Part shown: positions 1-7,219 of the stretch, one piece after another
How positions within the stretch are numbered: the first letter of the stretch is position 1
Layout of the letters: each line of letters begins with the position of its first letter
Assembly: GCA_017414145.1 (NCBI GenBank)
Contig: JAFPQL010000004.1
Coordinates: forward strand, 1 to 12,296
DNA length: 12,296 nt
From: Oscillospiraceae bacterium
Lineage (GTDB): Bacteria > Bacillota_A > Clostridia > Oscillospirales > Ruminococcaceae
Reading direction: 5' to 3'
Program-made: the position numbers and the translations under genes
The notes under the pieces: model-generated
The model's input: only the letters and a program-made list of their open reading frames with translations
What the model was told of the DNA's origin: nothing
The model's database searches: none

Positions 1-1293
1 AATGCACTGCTTGCTGTCACCGACAATGAATAAATTGCTGCCGTACCGTTCGGCGCTGCCGCCCTTTGACAGCATCCGGAAGATCAGATCCTGCAGGTCG
101 TCCGCATCCTGAAACTCGTCGATCATGATGCAGGCATACTGCGCAGAAAGTGCCTCAGCAAGCTCCGTTCGCCGGATTGTCCCGTCTGCATCGCGCTCCG
201 CCAGCAGAGAGAGCGTCATCGTCATCGCATCCGCATAGCTGACGGCATTGCGTTCACGCTTGCGGGCGCGGAGCTCCGTATCAAATTCCCGCAGCAGACC
301 GGCAACTGCCCGCAGAATGGCCGTGTGGCGCGCCAGATCGCTCTCCGCCATCGCAAACGGCACCCGCCAGCGTTCTTTCAGGTCGTCAAGCAGCTTTTTG
401 GCATGGCCGCGCAGCGCGGAGACGGTCTTTGCCTGCTCCGATTTTCCCGCACGGAAGTTCCCCTCCGGCTTTGTGCCGAGCAGCGTGCTCAGGCGGGCGG
501 TCTCGCGGTGCAAAAGCGCATCGTGCAGCCGGTCGGTCAGTGCGATTTCATTTTGCAGCACATCCAGTGAGTTTTCCGACGCGTGCGGCAGATAGAGCGC
601 AAGCGCCTGCGCATAGAGCATCCGGCAGTCGTCGAGCTGCTGTCCGAACTCCGCAAACGCCGCCTCCGTCACCGCGCCGGACGCATACTGCTCCGCGGCG
701 CGCTCGGCAAGATCATGGCCGAACGGCGTCTTTTCCACACAGTCGTACAGCGTCAGCAGCAGATCGTCCAGACGGCTGTCATCCGTCGTGCAGAAGGCGT
801 CGATCAGGAGCTTCTGCGATGCCCGGACGGCCTCGTCCTCGTCGGCACGCGCACTGAACCGTTCCAGTACGGCGCGCACGGCCTCTGTCCGCAGCAGATT
901 GTCGGCGTTGTCGTCCAGTGTGCGGAAATCCGGCGAAATATCCAGCTTTGCACACTGCTCACGCATGAGCTGATAGCAAAAGCTGTGAATCGTTGAAATC
1001 CGCGCGCTTTGCAGCATGACCTGCTGCCGCCGCAGCCAGCGGCTCTCCGGCTGTTCCTTCAGCGCCTTGTCCAGCGCCTGCGTCAGACGGCTCCGGACCT
1101 CTGCCGCCGCGTCATTTGTAAAGGTGACGACGACAAGCTCCTCCGCCGGCACGCGGGTTTCCTCGTCGGACAACAGACGGATGACGCGCTCCACCAGTAC
1201 GGCGGTCTTGCCGCTGCCCGCCGCCGCACTGACGACCAAAGAGGCGCCGTGCGCGTAAATTGCAGCTTCCTGTTCAGATGTCCAGCGCGGCAT
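1..1293 (-). CDS. addA: ATP-dependent helicase/nuclease subunit A (AddA), N-terminal part, cut by window edge
   Basis: AddA is the UvrD-like 3'-5' helicase and nuclease subunit of AddAB, which resects double-strand ends for RecA loading; it acts in the cytoplasm. The start is the ATG at 1293-1291 (MPRWTSEQEAAIYAHG), preceded by AGGAGG at 1303-1308 with 9 nt spacing. Seen in the 431 visible residues: Q-motif-like TSEQ (5-8), Walker A AAAGSGKTA (about 23-31), motif Ia VTFTNDAAAEVRSRL, the SARISTIHSFC segment typical of AddA/RecB, Walker B DEFQD (392-396), and motif III beginning VGDSKQ (424-429) just before the window ends. AddA proteins are usually about 1,200 aa, so about two thirds, including the C-terminal RecB-type nuclease, lies outside. 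The start overlaps the addB end by 20 bp in another frame, which suggests translational coupling. The residue after GDSKQ is Cys where Ser is usual. Identity is secure. Confidence 0.96.
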   Translation of the reverse strand, partial: MPRWTSEQEAAIYAHGASLVVSAAAGSGKTAVLVERVIRLLSDEETRVPAEELVVVTFTNDAAAEVRSRLTQALDKALKEQPESRWLRRQQVMLQSARISTIHSFCYQLMREQCAKLDISPDFRTLDDNADNLLRTEAVRAVLERFSARADEDEAVRASQKLLIDAFCTTDDSRLDDLLLTLYDCVEKTPFGHDLAERAAEQYASGAVTEAAFAEFGQQLDDCRMLYAQALALYLPHASENSLDVLQNEIALTDRLHDALLHRETARLSTLLGTKPEGNFRAGKSEQAKTVSALRGHAKKLLDDLKERWRVPFAMAESDLARHTAILRAVAGLLREFDTELRARKRERNAVSYADAMTMTLSLLAERDADGTIRRTELAEALSAQYACIMIDEFQDADDLQDLIFRMLSKGGSAERYGSNLFIVGDSKQCI

Positions 1294-4200
1294 CGCGCTC
1301 CGCCTCCTCTCCGTTCATGATGCGCAGCATGGCAGACTCTGCATCCTTCTGCTCCATCGGGACACGCGGATGCGCCGGATTGTCCGGGTCCGTGCCGCAG
1401 AGTCCGCGGTAATCGCAGTACAGACAGGCATCCGCGTAATAATCGCTGTCCTTTTTCCGTCGCTTCATCGGACGCGGCGCGACATCGCCCGCCGCATACT
1501 GCGCCGCACATTCGCAGAGAATCTGCTCGACATAACGGCGCAGGCGTCCGAGCTGTTCCGCCGAAAAAACCTGCGAATCCGCCGTCAGCTTCAGCTCTCC
1601 GCTGCCCTGATCGGCATCACTGACCTTCGCCGGAATGTAGACACCGGCGATTTCCTCCTCCATCATCGTCAGCACGCCGCGGTCATTCAGCACGGTGCCG
1701 CGCATCCGGAAATAATTCCGCAGAAATTCCTCCGGCGATTCCGCCGCGTCACGCTCGCGCATCTCCTTCGGCATCCCCGCCGGCATATACAGCACGCCCG
1801 CGGCCTCGGCGTCCGGATAACGCTCCGGATCGTCGAGCAGCGCAAATAAATACAGCAGCATCTGCAGATTCAGTCCGTAGTAGATATCGGCAAGCAGGAA
1901 CTGCTTTTCGCCGGTCTTGTAGTCCACGACGCGCAGATAGCGTCTGCCGTCGCGCTCACAGAGGTCTACACGGTCGATTTTGCCGTTCAGGCGCAGCTCT
2001 GTGCCGTCCGGCAGCCGGAGACGGTAGGGCTTTGTACCCCGCTCCTCGCCGAGCTGTCCGATGACCAGCTCGCAGGCATCCGGCTGAAACTGCGACTGCC
2101 GCATCTCCTCCTGCGTATGGACGAGCAATGCCGTCACACGGGACGCAAGCCGCCGGTAATTTTGCAGAAACCGGTGCGGGCGGCTGCCGTTTCCGCCGAG
2201 CTGCTGCCGGAGAAAATCTGCCGCACAGCGCTCCGCGTGGTCGGAGAGCTGCGCCTTTGTCAGCGAAAGGAAGTCCTCCCGCTGCGGATACCGCAAAAAG
2301 AGCTGCTCCATGCAGTAGTGGACGAGATTGCCGCCGGAGATCGGGTTGAGATTCTGCTTTTCCCGCGGGAAAATCCGCAGACCGCCGCGACAGAAGCCCT
2401 GAAACGGACACTGCATCAGCTTCTCGATCTGCGACGCGGAGATTTGCAGTGTTTCGCCGGTCAGACGCCGCATCAGACCGGGCTTTGTCACGCGCAGACG
2501 GTCCGGGTCCTGCCGCACGGACAGCCTTGCAAGGCGTTCCTGCTCCTGCGGGAATTCCGAAAGCAGTGCGCGGGCGGTCGCAAGCTCCCGCTCCGTCACG
2601 GTATAATCGCGTGTAAAGCTCGCATACGCCGCGGCCACCGTCGTAATGTAAAATGCCGCACCCATTTCTGCCGCGGACTCCCTCCGGACGCCGGGCAGCA
2701 GACTGCGTACCTCCTCAAGCAGTGCGGACGGCTGCTTTGACTCACCGGCCTCCGTCGCCGACGCATAGCAGAGCCAGAGCCGCTCCGACGGGGCGGACAG
2801 CGTTTTATAGACAATCAGGCGTTCATCGGCGCAGAGCTCCTGCACCGAACGCGAAAGCTGAAGCCCCTGCAGGCCGAGCTGCCGGCGCTCCTGCTCCGTA
2901 AAGAATCCGCCGTCCGTGATCTCGGCCGGGAATTCCTTGTCGTTGACGCCGAGGACAAAGACGACCTTCGGTGCGCGATACCGCGCTTCGGCAGCGCTCT
3001 GCACCGTGACGGCATCGAGCGTCTGCGGCGGCACGGCGATCTGATTGCCGCGCAGCACCTCGGTCAGCAGTCCGGTGAAATGGTCTAGCGTCATCTCCGT
3101 CTGTTCAAGTGCAGCATGGAGCGTGTCCAGCAGCTCTGTCAGGCGGTTCCAGAGGCGGCGCATCTCTCTGCCGCCCGCAAGATCGCCCCTGTCCTTCATG
3201 CGCGACGCGATGCCGCCGACGCGCATCGGAATCTCCATCTGCTCCATGCAGCGGTACAGCGCCTCACAGTATGCGGCGCCCGTCTGCGGACGCCCGTCCT
3301 TCGCACGGCAGGCACTGCGCAGGCGCTTCAGCGGGGTCATCAGCATGACGCGGTAGGACTCGATCTCGCCGTCCTCGTCCGTCTCCGGCGCAAAGGGATT
3401 CTCCCACTGCTGCCCCTCAATATCCCATGTGTAGGCGTAGTTTTCGAGCTTTGCCGCGTGGGACTGACTGAGCGGGCTGAGCTGGGTTTTCAGCATCCGC
3501 AGCACCGCGTCGGTCGTCGTGCGCTGACAAAGCTCCAGCAGACAAAGCGGCAGCTTCATCACCGCGGTGTGCAGCACACTCTCGCGCAGGTCCATGAAAA
3601 ACGGGATCCCGTACTTGCGGAACGCCGCGGCGAGCAGGGTGCCGTAGCCCTGTAAATCGTGCATGACCACCATGATCTCGCCGGCCTTCCTCCCGGCTTC
3701 CAGCAGATGCCGGATGGACGCTGCACAGTAGTCCGCTTCAAGCGTCATGTCATGTGCTTCGGCGATTGTCACGGCAGTTTCGCCGGTATACTGCACCTTT
3801 TCTGCCGTAAACAGATACCGGCTGAGAAACGCGAGCGACGGGTCGGCAAACCGGTGCTGGGTTTGCAGCAGCGTGACCTCCACCGGAACGCCGAGTGCGC
3901 GCGCCCGTTCCCGCAGGCGCCTTGCGGTGTCGTTGACCGCGTCAAACCGCGAAAATTCCGGCGCGTCCATATTGTCCGTGCGCAGCGCGATCCAGACCTC
4001 CTCCGCATCGCGCAGAATGACCTCGATCATGTTCATCTGGTCGCCGGTAAAGGACTCAAATTCATCGAAGAAAAAATGATTGCCGCACAGATAGCCTGTC
4101 CCGTCCGCCGCTGCCGCCGCCGTATTGAGGTCGCAGAGCGTGTCGCGCAGACCGCGGGCAGAGAGGGCGTCGAGATAATCGGCATACATCCGTCCGATGT

Positions 4201-4666
4201 CGAGCAGCTTCTGCTTCAGAATGGCGTTTTCCGTCGAGCCGGCCGCGTCATACAGTTCCTCCGGTGTACTGCCGGACTGCATCAGCTCGCTGAGCTGCGC
4301 CGCCGCCTGCGGCAGAAACGATGCCTTTTCCGCCTGTCTGCCGTAAAACAGCAGCGCATGGCTCTGCGAAAGCTGCGACAGGACTTCGTGCAGCACGACG
4401 GTTTTCGTCACATCGTCGGCGGCATCGCGGGGCTGTGCGGCGATCTCAGACAGAATCTCCGCGATCAGATTCCGGAAGCTGCCGCTCCGGATGCGGTTGA
4501 ACGCAGCCGGCCCCAGCGCATCGTATAAGCGGTTGTCATAGGTGAAGGCAAACGGCTCCGGTATCATCGTGCGGACGGTCTTTCCGGCCTCCGCCGCCAA
4601 CTTGATTTTCTGCGTCAGCAGCGTGGACTTTCCGGAGCCGGAGCCGCCGAGAATCATATGCAGCAT
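1274..4666 (-). CDS. addB: ATP-dependent helicase/deoxyribonuclease subunit B (AddB)
   Basis: This is the second subunit of the AddAB double-strand-break resection enzyme. In Bacillus, AddB carries one nuclease domain and takes part in Chi recognition. Its 1,130 residues match the family length of roughly 1,150. Seen: an N-terminal Walker A GGSGSGKST (7-15), an acidic FFFDEFESF segment (D201-E202), and a C-terminal RecB-type nuclease with GKIDRVD (895-901) and VVDYKTG (D915, K917). The iron-sulphur cysteines are in the expected arrangement: C753 in MQCPFQGF, then C1081, C1084 and C1090 in the pattern C-x2-C-x5-C. All catalytic and cluster residues look intact. AAGGAG lies about 8 nt before the ATG at 4666. 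The order addB then addA is the usual Firmicutes order. It starts 45 bp after the LRR gene, so it is probably expressed from the promoter region near 7200; I see no separate promoter in the gap. Confidence 0.97.
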   Translation of the reverse strand: MLHMILGGSGSGKSTLLTQKIKLAAEAGKTVRTMIPEPFAFTYDNRLYDALGPAAFNRIRSGSFRNLIAEILSEIAAQPRDAADDVTKTVVLHEVLSQLSQSHALLFYGRQAEKASFLPQAAAQLSELMQSGSTPEELYDAAGSTENAILKQKLLDIGRMYADYLDALSARGLRDTLCDLNTAAAAADGTGYLCGNHFFFDEFESFTGDQMNMIEVILRDAEEVWIALRTDNMDAPEFSRFDAVNDTARRLRERARALGVPVEVTLLQTQHRFADPSLAFLSRYLFTAEKVQYTGETAVTIAEAHDMTLEADYCAASIRHLLEAGRKAGEIMVVMHDLQGYGTLLAAAFRKYGIPFFMDLRESVLHTAVMKLPLCLLELCQRTTTDAVLRMLKTQLSPLSQSHAAKLENYAYTWDIEGQQWENPFAPETDEDGEIESYRVMLMTPLKRLRSACRAKDGRPQTGAAYCEALYRCMEQMEIPMRVGGIASRMKDRGDLAGGREMRRLWNRLTELLDTLHAALEQTEMTLDHFTGLLTEVLRGNQIAVPPQTLDAVTVQSAAEARYRAPKVVFVLGVNDKEFPAEITDGGFFTEQERRQLGLQGLQLSRSVQELCADERLIVYKTLSAPSERLWLCYASATEAGESKQPSALLEEVRSLLPGVRRESAAEMGAAFYITTVAAAYASFTRDYTVTERELATARALLSEFPQEQERLARLSVRQDPDRLRVTKPGLMRRLTGETLQISASQIEKLMQCPFQGFCRGGLRIFPREKQNLNPISGGNLVHYCMEQLFLRYPQREDFLSLTKAQLSDHAERCAADFLRQQLGGNGSRPHRFLQNYRRLASRVTALLVHTQEEMRQSQFQPDACELVIGQLGEERGTKPYRLRLPDGTELRLNGKIDRVDLCERDGRRYLRVVDYKTGEKQFLLADIYYGLNLQMLLYLFALLDDPERYPDAEAAGVLYMPAGMPKEMRERDAAESPEEFLRNYFRMRGTVLNDRGVLTMMEEEIAGVYIPAKVSDADQGSGELKLTADSQVFSAEQLGRLRRYVEQILCECAAQYAAGDVAPRPMKRRKKDSDYYADACLYCDYRGLCGTDPDNPAHPRVPMEQKDAESAMLRIMNGEEAERDAALDI

Positions 4667-4686
4667 GGGTCATGCTCCTTTCCGAT

Positions 4687-4712
4687 GTCCGCCGGCGCGA
4701 ACGCGGGCGGAC
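4687..4712 (-). other. Short hairpin between the LRR gene stop and addB
   Basis: A perfect 7-bp inverted repeat (GTCCGCC at 4687-4693, GGCGGAC at 4706-4712) can extend past a single G-G/C-C mismatch into three more pairs with a TTCG loop in the minus-strand RNA. It begins at the last base of the LRR stop codon and ends about 13 nt before the addB Shine-Dalgarno. There is no T-run after it, so it does not look like an intrinsic terminator. It could be an mRNA stability or processing element, or chance in GC-rich DNA. Confidence 0.35.
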
Positions 4713-6199
4713 TACACTCCCGTAATCGGCAGAAACCGCAGGCGCTCCGAAGCGGCATACCGTGCGGCGAGACTGCCCGCGGGGGCGTGCAGCGTCACAT
4801 TGCCGCAGCAGTCAAAGGCCAGCGGCCAGACGGCCGTCTCCCGTCCGCGGATATACACATCCAGCAGATTGACACAGCCGTTCATCGCGCCCGCGGCGAT
4901 CTCCTCCGTCTGCTCCGGAATCACCAGCCGCTCCAGCTGGAAGCAGCCCTCCAGTGCGTTTTTCCCGATGCGGCGCAGCCCTGCCGGCAGTGTCAGCTCC
5001 GTCAGCTCGCTGCATCCGCACAGCGCGGCATCGGCGATCTCCGTCACCGTATCGGGCAGCCGCAACCGTCCGCGGTATCCGCCCGGCACGCGCAGCACAA
5101 CGGTCTTGTCCCGGTTATACAGCACACCGTTCTCGCTCGAAAACTCCGTATTTTCGTCAGCGGTGCAGATTTCGTTCAGCGCGGCGCCCTCAATCCACAG
5201 CCGCGTGATGCTGCCGCTGCCGTCGTCCATGACAATCGGCAGATGCTGCACCGGAAACGCGTCCGGCGCAATCGTTTTCACTTCCTCGCCGAGCATCAGC
5301 GTACCGCCGTATCCGGCAGGACAGCAGATCAGATGCGTCCGTGCCGCGTCAAACAGCACGCCGTCCTGATCGGAAAACGCCGGATTGCCCTCTGCAACGC
5401 GGATTTCCGTCAGACCGCCGCAGCCGCGCAGCGCATCCTCCGCGATGACAGCGGTTTCTGCGGGAATGACCAGCTTGCCGGTTTTTCCCTGCGGGCAGCG
5501 CCGCAGCTCCGTGCATCCGGCATTGAACAGCACGCCGTTCCGGGACGAGAGCGCGGGGTTGTCCTGCGAGACCGCAATCACGCGCAGCGATTTGCAGCCG
5601 TTCAGCTCCGGCGGTTCCGTGATATGCCGGGAAAGATATACCGAACGGAGCTGCCGGCAGGCTGTCAGGGCGTGCGGCCCGATGAAGCTCAGCGTGTCCG
5701 GCAGAGCCATGCTGTGCAGCGATTTGCAGTGTGCAAAGGCGTAATCCTCAATCGTTTCCAGATGCGCCGGCAGATTGATCTCCCGGATTTTCTCGCAGCC
5801 GGAGAATGCCTCCGTGACGATCTTCGTGACGGTTTCCGGCACCAGAACCGGTTTTGACCGCGCAACCGGACAGTTCAGCAGCTCGGTTTTCCCCTTGTTG
5901 TATAAAATGCCGTCCTGTGAGCTGAATTCCGAATGCAGCGGCGACACGCGGATTGCTTCGAGCGACCGGCAGCGGCGCAGCTCCTTGAGCGGCAGATGCT
6001 TCATTTCCATCGGCAGCGAAATATCGCGCAGGGACTCGCAGCCCTCAAACGCCTCCGGGTCGATGCCCTGCACCGGTACGCCCTCGACGCTGTTCGGCAG
6101 CTGCACGGTCTTCCGCGTCTTGTTCCATGCGGTCAGAACGGCGCGGTCTTCGTTCAGCCGAAAGACATAGTCCCTGATCTTTACGGTTTTATCTTCCAT
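4712..6199 (-). CDS. BspA-like leucine-rich-repeat protein (LRR_5 family), no signal peptide
   Basis: The 495-residue protein is built almost entirely of TpLRR/BspA-type (LRR_5) repeats of the form AF.GC..L..I.LP..L..I. Examples are EAFEGCESLRDISLP (49-63), EAFSGCEKIREINLP (130-144), YAFAHCKSLHSMALP (153-167), AALCGCSELTELTLP (391-405) and NALEGCFQLERLVIP (414-428). Interleaved are four copies of a second module, FSS.(D/N)GVLYN..KT.L..CP, at about 92-111, 217-235, 275-293 and 352-371. The end HAPAGSLAARYA (471-482) is a common BspA-like terminus. The N-terminus MEDKTVKIRDYVFRL is charged, with no signal peptide, membrane segment, LPXTG or dockerin, so the protein is probably cytoplasmic, unlike secreted BspA adhesins. 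AGGAG lies 7 nt before the ATG. It is 15 bp after the macrodomain gene and 45 bp before addB. Family is clear; function is unknown, and a protein-interaction scaffold is the only reasonable guess. Confidence 0.9.
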   Translation of the reverse strand: MEDKTVKIRDYVFRLNEDRAVLTAWNKTRKTVQLPNSVEGVPVQGIDPEAFEGCESLRDISLPMEMKHLPLKELRRCRSLEAIRVSPLHSEFSSQDGILYNKGKTELLNCPVARSKPVLVPETVTKIVTEAFSGCEKIREINLPAHLETIEDYAFAHCKSLHSMALPDTLSFIGPHALTACRQLRSVYLSRHITEPPELNGCKSLRVIAVSQDNPALSSRNGVLFNAGCTELRRCPQGKTGKLVIPAETAVIAEDALRGCGGLTEIRVAEGNPAFSDQDGVLFDAARTHLICCPAGYGGTLMLGEEVKTIAPDAFPVQHLPIVMDDGSGSITRLWIEGAALNEICTADENTEFSSENGVLYNRDKTVVLRVPGGYRGRLRLPDTVTEIADAALCGCSELTELTLPAGLRRIGKNALEGCFQLERLVIPEQTEEIAAGAMNGCVNLLDVYIRGRETAVWPLAFDCCGNVTLHAPAGSLAARYAASERLRFLPITGV

Positions 6200-6214
6200 T
6201 ATGTATCTCCTATA

Positions 6215-6994
6215 TCATGAATCCGCACGCGGATCCGCAAACACAATCTGCACACGCGCCGGCATCAGGCGGCTGACCGCATCCTCAAACATCGGCAGGA
6301 TGACTTTGCGCCGGTTCCCGAACGCGCCGCAGCCGAACGCGCCGAGCACGGCAGCAGCCGGACTGCGTTCCGCGATGACAGCGACGATCCGCTCGACGCG
6401 CTGCCGCATCGCCGCGGTGATCCGGCGGTCAGACCGCAGCAGCAGCTTCGCAATCCGTCGGTTGACTGCGGCACAGGTCAGAAAGGTGCAGAAGACCGGC
6501 TCAGCAAGCAAAGTGCCGTCTGCGCGGCGAAAGACCGGTACATCCGGTGAAATCAGCATCCGGTCGCTGTAAAACGGCGTCGGACGGAGCCGGTGCGGGC
6601 GGTAAAACTGCCGGTTTCCGCGAATGGCGGGATACAGCAGCGAACAGCGGCAGAGACTCTCCTCCTGTGCATCGCCGCCGAGCCGGTAGCCTCCGCCGGC
6701 AGCCATCGCATTCGCAAAATTCAGCGCGATGATCTCTCCGGTCACACCGGACGCCCGCAGCGCCAGCACCGCACTGATTGTGTCGGTCTGCATCTGATGC
6801 CCGGAAATCAGAAACGGCGTGCGCTCTCCCGGTGCGGCGGAAACTGCGGCATCGGGCGGCAGATAAACGGTCTCCTGCGCGAGCATCTCACCTGTTTTCG
6901 GGAGGCGTACAGCCGTTTCCCCGACGGTGTAGCAGCCTGAAGCGGCAATTTTTTGATTTTCGCGGTAGATCCGCAGCCGTTCGGTATAACGCAT
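6215..6994 (-). CDS. TIGR02452/PARG_cat macrodomain protein, probable poly(ADP-ribose) glycohydrolase-like hydrolase
   Basis: The protein (259 aa from the chosen start) carries the microbial PARG-type macrodomain signature LNFANAMAAGGGYRLGGDAQEESLCR. GGG (100-102) and QEE (110-112) are separated by seven residues, which fits GGG-X6-8-QEE; E112 aligns with the catalytic glutamate. NFAN (92-95) and the late glycine loop LGAFGCGAFGN (217-227) complete the ADP-ribose pocket. Family members remove or bind ADP-ribose; poly- versus mono-ADP-ribose or another substrate cannot be told from sequence. An in-frame ATG at 7072 would add 26 residues, but it has no Shine-Dalgarno and lies inside a palindromic repeat. 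The ATG at 6994 has GGAGAGGAG at 7 nt and begins like family members (MRYTERLRIYRENQKIA). It is the first gene after the promoter region 7075-7219 and is 15 bp from the LRR gene. Confidence 0.88.
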   Translation of the reverse strand: MRYTERLRIYRENQKIAASGCYTVGETAVRLPKTGEMLAQETVYLPPDAAVSAAPGERTPFLISGHQMQTDTISAVLALRASGVTGEIIALNFANAMAAGGGYRLGGDAQEESLCRCSLLYPAIRGNRQFYRPHRLRPTPFYSDRMLISPDVPVFRRADGTLLAEPVFCTFLTCAAVNRRIAKLLLRSDRRITAAMRQRVERIVAVIAERSPAAAVLGAFGCGAFGNRRKVILPMFEDAVSRLMPARVQIVFADPRADS

Positions 6995-7001
6995 CTTCTG
7001 A

Positions 7002-7010
7002 CTCCTCTCC
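7002..7010 (-). promoter_or_regulatory. Ribosome binding site that sets the macrodomain gene start
   Basis: GGAGAGGAG on the minus strand, with AGGAG 7 nt before the ATG at 6994-6992. No comparable site precedes the upstream in-frame ATGs at 7072 and 7051, so this site decides the start. Confidence 0.8.
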
Positions 7011-7058
7011 CATGCTCGCCCTTTTGTTCGTTCTTTCATACTCTCATACATATTAAAG

Positions 7059-7084
7059 TGAATGCTTTGCATTCATTATACCAT
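7059..7084 (-). repeat. Promoter-palindrome repeat unit, copy 2
   Basis: On the minus strand the unit reads ATGG-TATAAT-GAATGC-AAA-GCATTCA. It matches copy 1 (7175-7200) at 25 of 26 positions; the identical core is 22 nt (7059-7080 and 7175-7196). The dyad here is weaker than in copy 1: about seven Watson-Crick pairs, one G-T wobble and one more pair, with an AAA loop. The other end of the unit also takes part in the inverted repeat 7075-7109. Confidence 0.85.
7075..7083 (-). promoter_or_regulatory. Possible second promoter (extended -10 TGnTATAAT)
   Basis: TGGTATAAT is a perfect -10 with a TGn extension, but 16 to 18 bp upstream there is no TTGACA-like -35 (CATAAA, CCATAA, ACCATA). Extended -10 promoters can work without one, so this is a candidate proximal promoter about 80 nt before the macrodomain start codon. 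It is repeated by virtue of the palindromic unit and may not be active. Confidence 0.45.
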
Positions 7085-7109
7085 AAAAGCGAAGCATTTA
7101 TGGTATAAT
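7075..7109. repeat. 13-bp inverted repeat in the leader
   Basis: Perfect arms ATTATACCATAAA (7075-7087) and TTTATGGTATAAT (7097-7109) enclose a 9-nt loop. The lower end overlaps the palindrome 7057-7077 by three bases, so both hairpins cannot be complete in the same RNA. Each arm ends in a TATAAT, one per strand. No T-run follows on either strand, so it is not a typical terminator. Confidence 0.8.
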
Positions 7110-7126
7110 CGCCCGATATGCAGGGA

Positions 7127-7143
7127 GCAGATCTCTGATCTGC
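7127..7143. repeat. 7-bp inverted repeat with competing partners
   Basis: GCAGATC (7127-7133) and GATCTGC (7137-7143) form a perfect stem with a 3-nt loop. GATCTG (7137-7142) can instead pair with CAGATC at 7161-7166. A third alternative pairs 7115-7123 with 7140-7148 over nine pairs including one wobble. The segment therefore offers mutually exclusive folds in the leader RNA. Confidence 0.6.
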
Positions 7144-7168
7144 GTATCTGCAAGGGCTTTCAGATCAA

Positions 7169-7197
7169 ATATAATGAATGCTTTGCATTCATTATAT
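7169..7197. repeat. 13-bp perfect palindrome (operator-like) at the -10/+1 of the main promoter; repeat copy 1
   Basis: Arms 7169-7181 and 7185-7197 are perfectly complementary around a 3-nt centre (TTT on plus, AAA on minus). On the minus strand the palindrome contains the whole -10 TATAAT and the expected transcription start, as a repressor operator would. As RNA, only the distal part would be transcribed. The minus-strand unit ATGATATAATGAATGC-AAA-GCATTCA (7175-7200) recurs at 7059-7084 with one mismatch, 116 bp away. Confidence 0.85.
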
Positions 7198-7219
7198 CAT
7201 ATTCCGGCGAAAAGTTCAA
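7191..7219 (-). promoter_or_regulatory. Strong sigmaA-type promoter for the macrodomain–LRR–addBA block
   Basis: TTGAAC (7219-7214) and a perfect TATAAT (7196-7191) are separated by 17 bp, with an extended TGA just before the -10. The -35 matches TTGACA at 4 of 6. The transcription start would be near 7184, giving a leader of about 190 nt before the macrodomain gene. The -35 contains the stop codon of the upstream M50 gene, so the promoter begins where that gene ends. The -10 lies inside a 13-bp palindrome, which suggests repression by a dimeric DNA-binding protein; no LexA-type GAAC-n4-GTTC box is present. Confidence 0.75.

Noticed and set aside
4658..5857. Long plus-strand open frame (399 codons) opposite the LRR gene and the addB start
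   Set aside because: The product is rich in Arg, Gln and His with no recognisable domain and is antisense to a clear LRR protein. It is a typical GC-rich shadow frame, as is 3659-4528 opposite addB.
6995..7072. N-terminal extension of the macrodomain protein from ATG 7072
   Set aside because: It has no Shine-Dalgarno, begins inside a palindromic repeat, and the added 26 residues are unlike the family start; ATG 6994 has a strong site.
7104..7175. Plus-strand TATAAT boxes at 7104-7109 and 7170-7175 as divergent promoters
   Set aside because: They follow from the palindromes' symmetry; no TTGACA-like -35 lies at 16-18 bp, and no plus-strand gene follows.
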